Of a DNA stretch of 64,000 nt, positions 42,953 to 51,236 are shown in pieces. Made by a program: the position numbers and the translations under genes. How positions within the stretch are numbered: the first letter of the stretch is position 1; each line of letters starts with the position of its first letter. The stretch is from Oscillibacter sp. (GTDB lineage: Bacteria; Bacillota; Clostridia; Oscillospirales; Oscillospiraceae): positions 19,636-83,635 of the forward strand of contig JAFUNB010000001.1 in the NCBI GenBank assembly GCA_017482345.1, given 5' to 3'. Under the pieces are notes generated by a model. The model saw only the letters and a program-made list of their open reading frames with translations, had not been told where the DNA came from and ran no database searches.

Positions 42953-43022
42953 AAAAAGCCTTACCAAAAAAGTAGGTAAAGCTAAAGTAGCGGTATGCAA
43001 AATAACGAGTGGTGTTGGTCAT
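42924..43022 (-). CDS. Tyr/Phe-rich leader peptide of the aro operon
   Basis: A 32-codon frame, too short for ordinary gene finders. It starts at an ATG 7 bases after GAGAGGA and reads MTNTTRYFAYRYFSFTYFF up to residue 19, then a less biased tail to a TGA. Residues 7-19 contain four Tyr and five Phe in 13 codons, with another Phe at 23. The frame lies between a probable promoter and an attenuator in front of aroF. Ribosomes stalled at the Tyr/Phe codons would leave codons 24-28 free to form the antiterminator; ribosomes that reach the stop would cover them. This is the pheL/trpL logic. Expression is not shown. Confidence 0.85.
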   Translation of the reverse strand: MTNTTRYFAYRYFSFTYFFGKAFSGCAERVCV

Positions 43023-43053
43023 GATACTGTCCTCTCGGTCTTTTGATAGTTCA

Positions 43054-43062
43054 AGAATAGCA
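43054..43062 (-). promoter_or_regulatory. Probable aro operon promoter (extended -10)
   Basis: TGCTATTCT on the minus strand, core at 43054-43059, about 32 bases before the leader ATG. The only good -35 upstream (TTGACA, 43084-43089) is 24 bases away, too far, so the -10 stands alone. Confidence 0.4.
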
Positions 43063-43202
43063 CTGCGCCCCTCAAAAGAAAAGTGTCAAATCCGACAAAC
43101 AACAAAACAAATTCTGGTTATTTTCTACAATGATGACAAGTAAACGATTTTACTGATAAGGGGCTGCGGAGGAAAGGTGTGCGATTCTGGGCCGGATGGG
43201 AT

Positions 43203-43231
43203 TTGACTTCCGGAGGCGGGGATTTTAGAAT
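43203..43231 (+). promoter_or_regulatory. Promoter of lrgAB
   Basis: TTGACT (43203-43208), 17-base spacer, TAGAAT (43226-43231), then AGGAGGAG before the GTG start. Confidence 0.65.
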
Positions 43232-43263
43232 AGAGAAAATGAGTTGTACAAGGAGGAGTGCCC

Positions 43264-43623
43264 GTGAAACTGATCGCGCAGGCCGGCGTTGTGTTTGCGA
43301 TCTGCTGGATTAGCCTTTGCATTGAGCGGATCCTGCCCTTTGCCATGCCCGCCAGCATCATCGGTATGCTGTTGCTGCTGCTTCTGCTGACGGTCCGGCT
43401 GGTAAAAGTGGAGTGGGTCGAAGACTTGGCGGATCTTCTGCTGGGAAATCTTCAGTTCTTTTTTGTTCCGGCGGTGGTGTCCATCATTCAGTATCTGGAC
43501 GTTCTGCGCCAGAGCTGGGCGGCCATCGTCATCATCTGCGTCGTTACCACCGTGGTTACGTTTGCCGCCGCCGTTCTGGCGGTGCGGCTGACGCTGCGGT
43601 GGATGGAGAGGAGGCGGAAATGA
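43264..43623 (+). CDS. lrgA: LrgA/CidA family holin-like protein
   Basis: A 119-residue membrane protein with four helices. The family pattern is visible in the second helix and loop, ILPFAMPASIIGMLLLLLLLTVRLVKVEWVEDLADLLLGNLQFFFVPAVVSII (PxxIxGMxLLxxLL ... LLxNLxFFFVPAxV). LrgA/CidA proteins act with LrgB/CidB in murein hydrolase control and, in some bacteria, pyruvate transport. Start GTG at 43264 is used because the GTG at 43258 lies in the ribosome binding site. It overlaps lrgB by 4 bases. Confidence 0.92.
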   Translation: MKLIAQAGVVFAICWISLCIERILPFAMPASIIGMLLLLLLLTVRLVKVEWVEDLADLLLGNLQFFFVPAVVSIIQYLDVLRQSWAAIVIICVVTTVVTFAAAVLAVRLTLRWMERRRK

Positions 43624-44309
43624 ACGAGCTGCTGACTTCGCCGTTTTTCGGACTGATGCTGACCACAGCTGCCTACGCGGCAGGTGTGAAAATCCAGAAA
43701 AAGACAGGGCTGGTCGTTTGCAATGGTCTGGTGCTGGCGGCTCTGATGATTATTGCACTGCTGCTGGCGTTCCGTATTCCGTATGAATCGTACAATGCCG
43801 GCGGCAGTCTGATCAATCTGATGCTGTCGCCCGCCACGGTATGCTTTGCCGTGACCATCTACCGGCGGCTGGAGGTGCTAAAGAAAAATTTGCTGCCGGT
43901 GCTGGCGGGCTGCGCGGCGGGAGCCGTGGCCTCGGTGGCATCTGTGTGGGCCTTGAGCCACCTCTTTGGACTGAACCGCACCCTGATGATGTCCCTGCTG
44001 CCCAAGTCCGTCACAACTCCCATTGCCACCGCTCTGGCCCAGGAAAATGGCGGTATCATCGCCATCACGGCGGTGTCCGTGATCTTCACCGGCATCCTCG
44101 GCAACCTCAGCGCCCCGCTGCTGGTGCGGCTGCTGCGGGTGAAAGAGCCGGTAGAGGCGGGAGTTGGCATCGGTGCCTGCAGCCACGCCATCGGCACGGC
44201 CAAGGCCATGGAACTGGGCGCCACGGAGGGCGCGCTCAGCAGCGTGGCCATTGGACTGTGCGGTATCCTCACTACGATTTTGGCACTGCTGTTTCCGCTG
44301 CTGCCATGA
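43620..44309 (+). CDS. lrgB: LrgB/CidB family protein
   Basis: A 229-residue membrane protein with about six to seven helices. Family motifs are GGSLINLMLSPATVCFAVTIYRRLEVLKKNLLPVLAG (about 60-95), LLPKSVTTPIATALAQENGGIIAITAVSVIFTGILGNLSAPLLVRLL (about 125-170) and GVGIGACSHAIGTAKAMELGATEGALSSVAIGLCGI (about 180-215), the last being the most conserved. It starts inside the lrgA stop (ATGA). Function as for LrgA: control of murein hydrolases/programmed lysis, or export or import of small carboxylates. Confidence 0.95.
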   Translation: MNELLTSPFFGLMLTTAAYAAGVKIQKKTGLVVCNGLVLAALMIIALLLAFRIPYESYNAGGSLINLMLSPATVCFAVTIYRRLEVLKKNLLPVLAGCAAGAVASVASVWALSHLFGLNRTLMMSLLPKSVTTPIATALAQENGGIIAITAVSVIFTGILGNLSAPLLVRLLRVKEPVEAGVGIGACSHAIGTAKAMELGATEGALSSVAIGLCGILTTILALLFPLLP

Positions 44310-44310
44310 A

Positions 44311-44348
44311 AAAAACGAAGCAGACCATTCGGTCTGCTTCGTTTTTTT
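44311..44348. terminator. Bidirectional terminator between lrgB and cysK
   Basis: AAACGAAGCAGACC and GGTCTGCTTCGTTT form a 14-bp stem with A and T runs on both sides. Confidence 0.9.
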
Positions 44349-45276
44349 AGTCTTCAAACAGCGGCGTGCTGAAATAGCGCTCGCCGGTGTCCGGCAGGAT
44401 GGTGACCACGGTTTTGCCGGGGCCCAGCTTCTCCGCCAGACGCAGGGCGGCAGCCACGTTGGTGCCGCTGGAAATACCGCAGAGGATGCCCTCCTCCCGC
44501 ATGAGACGGCGGGCGGTGGAGATGGCCTCCTCATCGGTGACGATGACTACATCATCGTAAATGTCGGTATTGAGGTTTTCCGGAATGAGACCGTCGCCGA
44601 TGCCCATCTGCAGATGGGAGCCGATGGCTCCGCCGGAGAGAATGGCGGCATGCTCCGGCTCAATGGCCCAGATGGTCATGCCCGGAAACTTCTGGCGCAG
44701 GGCGCCGCCAATGCCGGAAATGGTGCCGCCGGTGCCGATGCCGGAGCAGAAGCCGTGGATCTCACCCTCCACATCCGCCAGGATCTCCTGGGCGGTCTGC
44801 TCCTCGTGGATACGGGGGTTGGCGGGGTTGACGAACTGCTGAGGGACCCAGACGCGGCTGTCCTCCTCTGCCATACGCAAGGCAGTGTTCAGGCAGTCGT
44901 CGATGCACTTGCCGATGTCGCCGTCGTCATGGACCAAAACCAGCTCTGCGCCGTAGGCCCGGATCAGCTTGCGGCGCTCCTCGCTGACGGAGTCGGGCAT
45001 GACGATGCGCACCTGGTATCCCTTTACAGCGCCGATCAGTGCCAGACCGATGCCCTGGTTGCCGCTGGTGGGTTCCACGATGATGGTATCCGGACAGATC
45101 AGCCCCCGACACTCGGCGTTACAGATCATGCTATACGCGGTGCGGGTCTTGACAGAACCGCCCACATTGACGCCCTCGTACTTGACCAGAACCTCAGCGG
45201 ACCCCTCGGGTACCATCCGGGAAAGCCGGATCAACGGGGTGTTGCCGAGGGCCTCCAGAACATTTTTGCAGATCAT
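44347..45276 (-). CDS. cysK: Cysteine synthase (O-acetylserine sulfhydrylase)
   Basis: A 309-residue PLP enzyme making cysteine from O-acetylserine and sulfide. The substrate/PLP region NTPLIRLSRM is at about 12-21, the Schiff-base Lys is in KYEGVNVGGSVKTRTA (about 32-47), the carboxylate loop is EPTSGNQGIGLA (about 68-79), and the phosphate loop is GIGTGGTISGIGGAL (about 175-189). The usual EPxNSVKDR reads EGVNVGGSVKTR here, which is atypical before the Lys; O-acetylserine sulfhydrylase is still the best call, with cystathionine beta-synthase-like activity possible. AAGGAGG precedes the ATG. Confidence 0.9.
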   Translation of the reverse strand: MICKNVLEALGNTPLIRLSRMVPEGSAEVLVKYEGVNVGGSVKTRTAYSMICNAECRGLICPDTIIVEPTSGNQGIGLALIGAVKGYQVRIVMPDSVSEERRKLIRAYGAELVLVHDDGDIGKCIDDCLNTALRMAEEDSRVWVPQQFVNPANPRIHEEQTAQEILADVEGEIHGFCSGIGTGGTISGIGGALRQKFPGMTIWAIEPEHAAILSGGAIGSHLQMGIGDGLIPENLNTDIYDDVVIVTDEEAISTARRLMREEGILCGISSGTNVAAALRLAEKLGPGKTVVTILPDTGERYFSTPLFED

Positions 45277-45360
45277 CAGAAACCCTCCTTAAAAAACGAG
45301 TTTGCACAGTATATGCGGCTTGGGGGAGTACTGGTTCACAGAAAAAGGAGTATATACTGA

Positions 45361-45391
45361 CCGGCCCGTTTTAGATGAAAAAACGGGCCGG
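45361..45391. terminator. Stem-loop at the 3' end of the glutamine synthetase gene
   Basis: CCGGCCCGTTTT and AAAACGGGCCGG form a perfect 12-bp stem with a 7-base loop. The A/T part lies in the stem rather than after it, so termination is likely but not textbook. Confidence 0.65.
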
Positions 45392-45410
45392 CAAGATATC
45401 AATTTGGGGA

Positions 45411-47498
45411 TCAGACAGAGAACAGAAGGTCGGCATACACGGGGAAAGGCCAGTACTCTCTGGCAGTGACGGATTCCAGCTTGTCCGCAATGGTCCGGGC
45501 GGCCTCCATGTCGGCCAGCAGCACGTCGTGGCTGTAGGCCATGGCGGTGGTGGGCTCAGAGGGGACATCGACCAGATCGTCTTCCAGCTTTTCACAGGCC
45601 TCCAGCAGTGCGTCCGTCAGCTCGGAGATCTGTACGGCGGTATGGGTCTCGTAGCGGCAGCTGGCGCCCATGATAGTTTTGCGCTCGGCGCGGCCGCACA
45701 GCTCGGAGGAAAAGCCGGACACAGCGGGCAGGATTTCGTGGCGAATCATGTCCACCATGGTGTTGGCCTCGATGGAAATGACCTTGGTGTAGTTTTCAAT
45801 GTGGATCTCAGCGCGGGCGCTCAGCTCCTCCTCGGTGTAGATGCCGTGGCGGACGAACAGGTCCACGTTCTTCTTGGTGGTGAACATGGGCAGGGCGTCG
45901 GCGGTGGAGGCCAGATTGGGCAGGCCGCGTCTTTCGGCCTCGGCCAGCCAGGCTTCGTCGTAGTTGTTGCCGCTGAAAATGATGCGCTGATGTTCAGTGA
46001 ACACCCTGCGGATCAGCTTGTGCAGGTCGCCGTTGAAGTCCTCAGACTGCTCCAGCTCATCGGCAAACTGCTTCAGCTCCTCTGCCATGATGGTGTTCAG
46101 GGCGATATTGGGACCGGCAATGGACTGGGAGGAGCCCAGCATACGGAATTCGAACTTGTTGCCGGTGAAGGCCATGGGAGAGGTACGGTTGCGGTCGGTG
46201 GTGTCCTGGGGGATTGCGGGCAGAACGTCCACGCCGATCTCCAGATTCCGCTTGCCGGTGGCATGCAGCTCCGTGTCGTTGATAATGGAATCCACCACGG
46301 CGTTCAGCTCGTCACCCAGATAGACGGAGATGACGGCGGGAGGCGCCTCCAGCGCGCCCAGACGGCGGTCATTGCCGGCGAAGGCCACGGTGGCCCGCAG
46401 GAAGTCCTGATAATCGTCCACACCCTTGATGAAAGCGGCCAGGAACAGCAGGAAGCGGGCGTTCTGGCGGGGCGTGGAACCGGGTTTGAACAGGTTACGG
46501 CCAGTATCGGTGCCCAGAGACCAGTTGTCGTGCTTGCCGGAGCCGTTGACGCCGGCGAAGGGCTTTTCGTGGAGCAGGCACACCAGACCGTGCTTGTCTG
46601 CCACCTTCTTCATGACCTCCATGGTCAGCTGGTTGTGGTCGCAGGCAGTGTTGACGTCGGTATAGATAGGGGCCATTTCGTGCTGGGCAGGGGCGGCCTC
46701 GTTGTGCTTTGTCTTGCTGAGCACGCCTAGAGACCACAGTGTCTCGTCCAGCTCCTTCATATAGGCGGCGATCCGGGGCTTGATAGCGCCGTAATAATGG
46801 TCATCCAGCTCCTGGCCCCGGGGCGGCTTGGCACCGAACAGGGTGCGGCCGGTCATACGCAGGTCCTTGCGCTGGTTATAGAGCTTTTTATCCACCAGGA
46901 AATACTCCTGCTCGGGGCCGACGTGGCAGATGACACGCTTGGTCTCGTTGTCACCGAACAGCCGCAGAATACGGACGGACTGGCGGGAGACCTCGTCCAT
47001 GGAGCGGAGCAGAGGTGTCTTTTTGTCCAGTGCGTGGCCGGAATAGGAGCAGAAGACAGTGGGGATGCAGAGGGAACCCTCCTTGATAAAGGCGAAGGAG
47101 GTGGGGTCCCAGGCGGTGTAGCCGCGGGCTTCAAAGGTAGCGCGCAGACCGCCGGAAGGGAAGGAGGAGGCGTCCGGTTCACCCCGGACCAGCTCCTTGC
47201 CGGAGAATTCCATCATGACTCTGCCGGTGCCGGTGGGCGCGATAAAGGAATCGTGCTTTTCGGCGGTGACGCCGGTCATGGGCTGGAACCAGTGGGTGAA
47301 GTGGGTGGCGCCCTTTTCGACCGCCCATTGCTTCATGGCCTCGGCGATCTCATTTGCGGTGGACAGATCCAGAGAGGTTCCATCCGTGATGCATTGCTTC
47401 CAGGCCTTGTAAGAGGCGGAAGACAGACGATCTTTCATGGTCTCTTCATTAAAAACCATACAGCCGAACAGCTCGGGAAGTTTGGAAGCGGTACTCAT
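45411..47498 (-). CDS. glnN: Glutamine synthetase type III
   Basis: A 695-residue GSIII, the long dodecameric glutamine synthetase of Bacteroides and Clostridia; it makes glutamine from glutamate, ammonia and ATP. FNEETMKDRLS at the start, THFTHWFQPMTGVTAEKHDSF (about 77-97), LVRGEPDASSFPSGGLRATFEARGYTAWDP (about 116-145), VGPEQEYFLVDK (metal-binding Glu), AAPAQHEMAPIY, LLHEKPFAGVNGSGKHDNWSLGTDTG and FVGNDRRLGALEAPPAVISVYLG-type motifs follow. It has its own promoter (47528-47556) and no GlnR box was recognised. ATG at 47498 follows GGAGGG; a GTG three codons earlier is less well placed. Confidence 0.96.
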   Translation of the reverse strand: MSTASKLPELFGCMVFNEETMKDRLSSASYKAWKQCITDGTSLDLSTANEIAEAMKQWAVEKGATHFTHWFQPMTGVTAEKHDSFIAPTGTGRVMMEFSGKELVRGEPDASSFPSGGLRATFEARGYTAWDPTSFAFIKEGSLCIPTVFCSYSGHALDKKTPLLRSMDEVSRQSVRILRLFGDNETKRVICHVGPEQEYFLVDKKLYNQRKDLRMTGRTLFGAKPPRGQELDDHYYGAIKPRIAAYMKELDETLWSLGVLSKTKHNEAAPAQHEMAPIYTDVNTACDHNQLTMEVMKKVADKHGLVCLLHEKPFAGVNGSGKHDNWSLGTDTGRNLFKPGSTPRQNARFLLFLAAFIKGVDDYQDFLRATVAFAGNDRRLGALEAPPAVISVYLGDELNAVVDSIINDTELHATGKRNLEIGVDVLPAIPQDTTDRNRTSPMAFTGNKFEFRMLGSSQSIAGPNIALNTIMAEELKQFADELEQSEDFNGDLHKLIRRVFTEHQRIIFSGNNYDEAWLAEAERRGLPNLASTADALPMFTTKKNVDLFVRHGIYTEEELSARAEIHIENYTKVISIEANTMVDMIRHEILPAVSGFSSELCGRAERKTIMGASCRYETHTAVQISELTDALLEACEKLEDDLVDVPSEPTTAMAYSHDVLLADMEAARTIADKLESVTAREYWPFPVYADLLFSV

Positions 47499-47527
47499 AC
47501 GATTCACCCTCCTTGCGATGTACTAAA

Positions 47528-47556
47528 ATAGTATCAATAATCCGATAGCAAAACAA
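47528..47556 (-). promoter_or_regulatory. Promoter of glnN
   Basis: TTGTTT (47551-47556), 17-base spacer, TACTAT (47528-47533) on the minus strand. Confidence 0.5.
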
Positions 47557-47612
47557 TAGGTAATACTTCTAACTTTTGCTTTTTTTCGCCTGCGGTGCCG
47601 CTTAAGTTTGTC

Positions 47613-47653
47613 AAAAAAAGCGGCCGCCTGTCCACTGCGGAGAACAGGCGGCC
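47613..47653 (-). terminator. Terminator of the EamA transporter gene
   Basis: GGCCGCCTGT (47622-47631) and ACAGGCGGCC (47644-47653) form a 10-bp stem; on the minus strand seven U residues follow. Confidence 0.88.
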
Positions 47654-47675
47654 ATGAGAGGGAGAAGAAGCATAG

Positions 47676-48554
47676 TCAGGATTTCATGACCATGCGAATA
47701 CCAACAATAATCAGAATAGTACCGAAAATGGAGGCTGGCGTAAACGGTTCGCCCAGGAAGATCATGCCGGAGAAGGAGGAGCAGACCGTAGTGATCGTGC
47801 CGAAGGAGGAGATTTTTGCCACGGACATTTTCCCGGCGGCATAGTTGACCAGAAGATTTGCCGCCATGGAGCAGAACACGCTCAAAACCAAAATGGAGAT
47901 GGAAAACTGCGGGTGAGACCAAGCCTGGGCAAAGGCGCTCAGATCGCCCCGGGAGGAGACCAGCGCCATGGTGGGGAACGTCAGCGCGTTGGCCAGCATG
48001 ATGAAGTACGTCCGCTCAAAGGAAGTGAAGTTGACGGAGGACATGCGGTTCAGCGTCTTTTTCAGGGAGGCGGCCATGCACAGTCCTGCCAGCCAGAGAA
48101 GACCGGATGGGGTCAGCACGCCCAGAGAGCTGCCGGACACGGTCATGATGATGACGCCGACGATGGGCAGCGTGCAGAACAACAGCTGGCGGCGGGAGGG
48201 ATATTCCTTCAGCAGTACGGCGGCCAGCGCAATGGAGAAAATGGGAGACACTGCCAAACCGACGCCGGCATAGGTGGCGTTGGTGTGCAAAACTGCGTAG
48301 CTCTCCACGAAGAAGTACACAGGCTCCATCAACGCAAACAGGAGCAGCGGCTTCAGCGGCTTTCCCTTCAGGTCAATGCGCTCTTTTTTGAGCAGAAGCG
48401 GAATGTTGATGAGAAGAAAGGCCAGGATGAAACGGGAGGCCAGCATGATATTGGGGTCGCCGTACTGCAGCGCAGTCCGGATAAACAAAAAGCTGAAGCC
48501 CCAGATGATCTGACCGGTACAAATGGCAAGAACGGGCAGGCCGGCATGCGTCAT
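47676..48554 (-). CDS. EamA/DMT family transporter
   Basis: A 292-residue membrane protein with ten helices in two EamA repeats (about 1-140 and 148-290). Typical are ICTGQIIWGFSFLFIRTALQYGDPNIMLASRFILAFLLINIPLL at the start, YAGVGLAVSPIFSIALAAVLLKEYPSRRQ in the middle and FGTITTVCSSFSGMIFLGEPFTPASIFGTILIIVGI at the end of the second repeat (LGEP motif). DMT proteins export amino acids, sugars or drugs; the substrate is not known. It diverges from a LysR gene, which is the usual arrangement for a regulator-exporter pair. Confidence 0.9.
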   Translation of the reverse strand: MTHAGLPVLAICTGQIIWGFSFLFIRTALQYGDPNIMLASRFILAFLLINIPLLLKKERIDLKGKPLKPLLLFALMEPVYFFVESYAVLHTNATYAGVGLAVSPIFSIALAAVLLKEYPSRRQLLFCTLPIVGVIIMTVSGSSLGVLTPSGLLWLAGLCMAASLKKTLNRMSSVNFTSFERTYFIMLANALTFPTMALVSSRGDLSAFAQAWSHPQFSISILVLSVFCSMAANLLVNYAAGKMSVAKISSFGTITTVCSSFSGMIFLGEPFTPASIFGTILIIVGIRMVMKS

Positions 48555-48640
48555 CAGGATGCCTCCTTCCTCGGACGAAAGTTGATATCTGTATTATATA
48601 AAGCGGAAAAGGGGTTGTAAAATACCAAATGTCTTGCTAA

Positions 48641-48662
48641 AATATTGAAAAGATTCAATATT
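48641..48662. promoter_or_regulatory. Inverted repeat between the EamA and LysR genes
   Basis: AATATTGAA (48641-48649) and TTCAATATT (48654-48662) are perfect inverted 9-mers with 4 bases between. It contains an ATTGA-N6-TCAAT core compatible with a T-N11-A LysR box, 20 bases before the lysR ATG. Confidence 0.55.
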
Positions 48663-48682
48663 TCGACAGGGAGGGACAGCGA

Positions 48683-49615
48683 ATGACAACGGCTGAAATC
48701 GAGGGCTTTCTGGCAGTCTGCGAGACGAAAAGCATATCCAAGGCGGCGGAGAAGCTGTTTATCAGCCAGCCCTCCCTCAGCACCAAGCTGAAGACGCTGG
48801 AGCGGGAAGTTGGCTGCACGCTGCTGGTCCGGGGCAAGGGACAGCGGGGACTGGAGCTGACGCCGGAGGGTGAGGAATTTTACCTGTTGGCCTGTCGCTA
48901 TCAGGTGCTGGTGCGGCAGATGTGTTCCGTGGGCAGCCGCCAGACGGAGCGGAGACTCCGGGTGTCGTCCATCAACAGCGTGGGCACCTATCTGATGACG
49001 CCGGTCTATGAGCGGCTGTTCCAGCAAAATGGCGGCATCGTTCTGGAAGTGCAGGATATGAACACGGTGGCTGCCTGTGAAAGTCTTGCCCGGGGCGAGA
49101 CGGATCTGGCCTTTGCCGCCAGCGACAAGCTGTATCAAAATGTGCGGCATGAGGTGGCTCTGTGGGAGCCGATGCTGCTGGTGTGCGCCCGTGGCGCCGG
49201 ATACGGCGACGGCGTGACGACGGCGGAGCTGGACGTCAGAAAAGAGGTATATACCATCTGGTTTCCTCAGTTTGCCGTGTGGCGTCAGGCGGTGTTCGGA
49301 AAAAACGCCGCCCCCATGGTGCAGGTGGAGATCATGAACCAGATGCTGCATTTTTTGAGCCGGAACGGCGGCTGGGCCATCGCTCCGGCCAGCGTGGCGT
49401 GGGGCCTGGCGGCCGACGGAGCGCTGGAATACCATACCCTTGGATTTCGGGCGCCCCGGCGGGCTACCTACTGCCTGCACACGGCAGACAGCATCCAAAA
49501 GCCGGATTCGGCGCGTTTTTTGCGCTGTATGTATGAAAGCTTGCGGGAGCTGCGGGACCGCGGCTGCCCGCTGGAGATCAGCGAGGAATTTTTTAGCAAT
49601 TATGCAGCAGAATAG
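48683..49615 (+). CDS. LysR family transcriptional regulator
   Basis: A 310-residue regulator. The DNA-binding helix-turn-helix is MTTAEIEGFLAVCETKSISKAAEKLFISQPSLSTKLKTLEREVGCTLLVRGKGQRGLELTPEGEEF (about 1-66); the rest is the substrate-binding-like effector domain (RRLRVSSINSVGTYLMTPVYERLF, then LARGETDLAFAASD). It lies back to back with the EamA exporter gene across a palindrome, so it probably controls export of its ligand. GGGAGGGACAGCGA precedes the ATG. Confidence 0.92.
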   Translation: MTTAEIEGFLAVCETKSISKAAEKLFISQPSLSTKLKTLEREVGCTLLVRGKGQRGLELTPEGEEFYLLACRYQVLVRQMCSVGSRQTERRLRVSSINSVGTYLMTPVYERLFQQNGGIVLEVQDMNTVAACESLARGETDLAFAASDKLYQNVRHEVALWEPMLLVCARGAGYGDGVTTAELDVRKEVYTIWFPQFAVWRQAVFGKNAAPMVQVEIMNQMLHFLSRNGGWAIAPASVAWGLAADGALEYHTLGFRAPRRATYCLHTADSIQKPDSARFLRCMYESLRELRDRGCPLEISEEFFSNYAAE

Positions 49616-49661
49616 AAGGCAGAAGTTCGGCAAGGATGTTCTTCCCAAAGCGCGAAAGTTG

Positions 49662-49670
49662 TGGTATACT
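49662..49670 (+). promoter_or_regulatory. Probable promoter of the DUF1846 gene (extended -10)
   Basis: TGGTATACT (core 49665-49670), 33 bases before the ATG at 49703; the -35 is weak. Confidence 0.4.
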
Positions 49671-49702
49671 CTTTGGCGGAAATATGAAAAGGGGTCTTGT
49701 GT

Positions 49703-51184
49703 ATGACAGGCATTGGCTTCGACAATCAAAAATATCTGACCACCCAGTCTGAACAGATCAAAAAGCGCATCGCCCAGTTCGGCGGCAAGCTGTATCTGGA
49801 ATTCGGCGGCAAGCTGTTTGACGACTATCATGCGTCCCGTGTGCTGCCAGGCTTTGAACCGGACAGCAAGATCCGCATGCTGCAGCAGCTGAAGGACGAC
49901 GTGGAGATCGTGATCACCATCAACGCGGCGGACATTGAGAAAAACAAGGTTCGCGGCGATCTGGGCATCACCTATGTCGATGACGTCCTGCGTCTGATCG
50001 ACATTTTCCGGGGCATGGGTCTGTTTGTGGGCAGCGTGGTCATGACCCGATACAATGGACAGACAGCGGCGGAGGCCTTTTTGAAGCGCCTGACTGCGCT
50101 GGGCATCCGGTGCTACCGCCACTATCCCATCGCCGGCTACCCCTCCGCTGTGCAGCACATCGTCAGTGACGAGGGCCTGGGCAAGAACGACTATATCGAG
50201 ACCAGCCACTCTCTGGTGGTGGTGACGGCTCCCGGTCCCGGCAGCGGCAAGATGGCCACCTGCCTCTCCCAGCTGTATCACGACTATAAGCGGGGAATCT
50301 CCTCCGGCTACGCCAAGTTTGAGACGTTCCCCATCTGGAACCTGCCTCTCTCCCACCCGGTGAACCTGGCCTATGAGGCGGCTACGGCGGACCTGGACGA
50401 TGTGAACATGCTGGACCCCTTCCATCTGGAGGCTTACGGCAAGACTGCCGTCAACTATAACCGCGACGTGGAGATCTTCCCGGTGCTCAACGCGATCTTC
50501 GAGAAGATTCAGGGCGAGTCTCCCTACAAGTCCCCCACGGATATGGGCGTCAACATGGCCGGCAACTGCATCGTGGACGATGGCGTCTGCTGCCAGGCGT
50601 CCCGCATGGAGATCCTGCGCCGGTATTACACCGCCTGCGTGGAGCAGCTGCAGGGTAAGGGCGAGGAAGAGACCGTCATGAAGCTGGAGCTGGTCATGCG
50701 AAAGGCCGGCGCCACCAAGGAGGTCTGCCCCGCCATCGACGCCGCCCTACAGAAAGAGGCGGAGACCGGCGCCCCTGCCGGCGCCATGATCCTGCCGGAC
50801 GGCCGTGTGGTCACCGGAAAGACCTCTGATACGCTGGGCGCGGCTTCCGCGCTGCTGCTGAACGCCCTGAAGGCCGTCGGCGGCATCGGTGATTTTGAAC
50901 TGATCTCCGCTACGGTGCTGGAGCCTGTGTGCAACCTGAAGACCCGCTATCTGGGCCACCGGAACCCCAGACTCCACACGGACGAGGTACTGATGGCGCT
51001 GACCATCTCCGCTCTCACCAATCCCCTGGCGGAGCTGGCACAGCAGCAGCTGCCCAAGCTGAAGGGCTGCGACGCCCACTTCACCGTCATCCTCAGCGAT
51101 GTGGATGCCAAGCTGCTGAAAAAGCTGGGCATCAACGTCAGCTGTGAGCCGAAATACGAAACGAAAAAGCTGTACCACAAATAA
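49703..51184 (+). CDS. DUF1846 domain-containing protein
   Basis: The 493-residue product matches the DUF1846 family over its whole length: IGFDNQKYLTTQSEQIKKRIAQFGGKLYLEFGGKLFDDYHASRVLPGFEPDSKIRMLQQLKDDVEIVITINAADIEKNKVRGDLGITYVDDVLRL at the N-terminus, VVVTAPGPGSGKMATCLSQLYHDYKRG (a P-loop-like GPGSGK near residue 177), and DPFHLEAYGKTAVNYNRDVEIFPVLN. The family is common in Firmicutes, structurally known but without a proven reaction; the GPGSGK segment suggests a nucleotide or phosphate site. ATG at 49703 is preferred to an in-frame TTG two codons earlier. Confidence 0.9.
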   Translation: MTGIGFDNQKYLTTQSEQIKKRIAQFGGKLYLEFGGKLFDDYHASRVLPGFEPDSKIRMLQQLKDDVEIVITINAADIEKNKVRGDLGITYVDDVLRLIDIFRGMGLFVGSVVMTRYNGQTAAEAFLKRLTALGIRCYRHYPIAGYPSAVQHIVSDEGLGKNDYIETSHSLVVVTAPGPGSGKMATCLSQLYHDYKRGISSGYAKFETFPIWNLPLSHPVNLAYEAATADLDDVNMLDPFHLEAYGKTAVNYNRDVEIFPVLNAIFEKIQGESPYKSPTDMGVNMAGNCIVDDGVCCQASRMEILRRYYTACVEQLQGKGEEETVMKLELVMRKAGATKEVCPAIDAALQKEAETGAPAGAMILPDGRVVTGKTSDTLGAASALLLNALKAVGGIGDFELISATVLEPVCNLKTRYLGHRNPRLHTDEVLMALTISALTNPLAELAQQQLPKLKGCDAHFTVILSDVDAKLLKKLGINVSCEPKYETKKLYHK

Positions 51185-51190
51185 CGACGA

Positions 51191-51215
51191 AAAGGGGCGG
51201 CCGCGGGCCGCCCTT
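51191..51215 (+). terminator. Weak terminator between the DUF1846 gene and tex
   Basis: AAAGGGGCGGCC and GGCCGCCCTTT form a stem with one bulge; only a short T run follows, so read-through into tex is possible. Confidence 0.55.
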
Positions 51216-51236
51216 TCCATTTCGAAAGGAACGTTT

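Noticed and set aside
42924-43022. Leader peptide as a Trp (trpL-like) sensor
   Set aside because: The frame contains no Trp codon; only Tyr and Phe are enriched.
43060-43089. TTGACA at 43084-43089 as -35 of the aro promoter
   Set aside because: The distance to the best -10 (43054-43059) is 24 bases, too long; the extended -10 is a better explanation.
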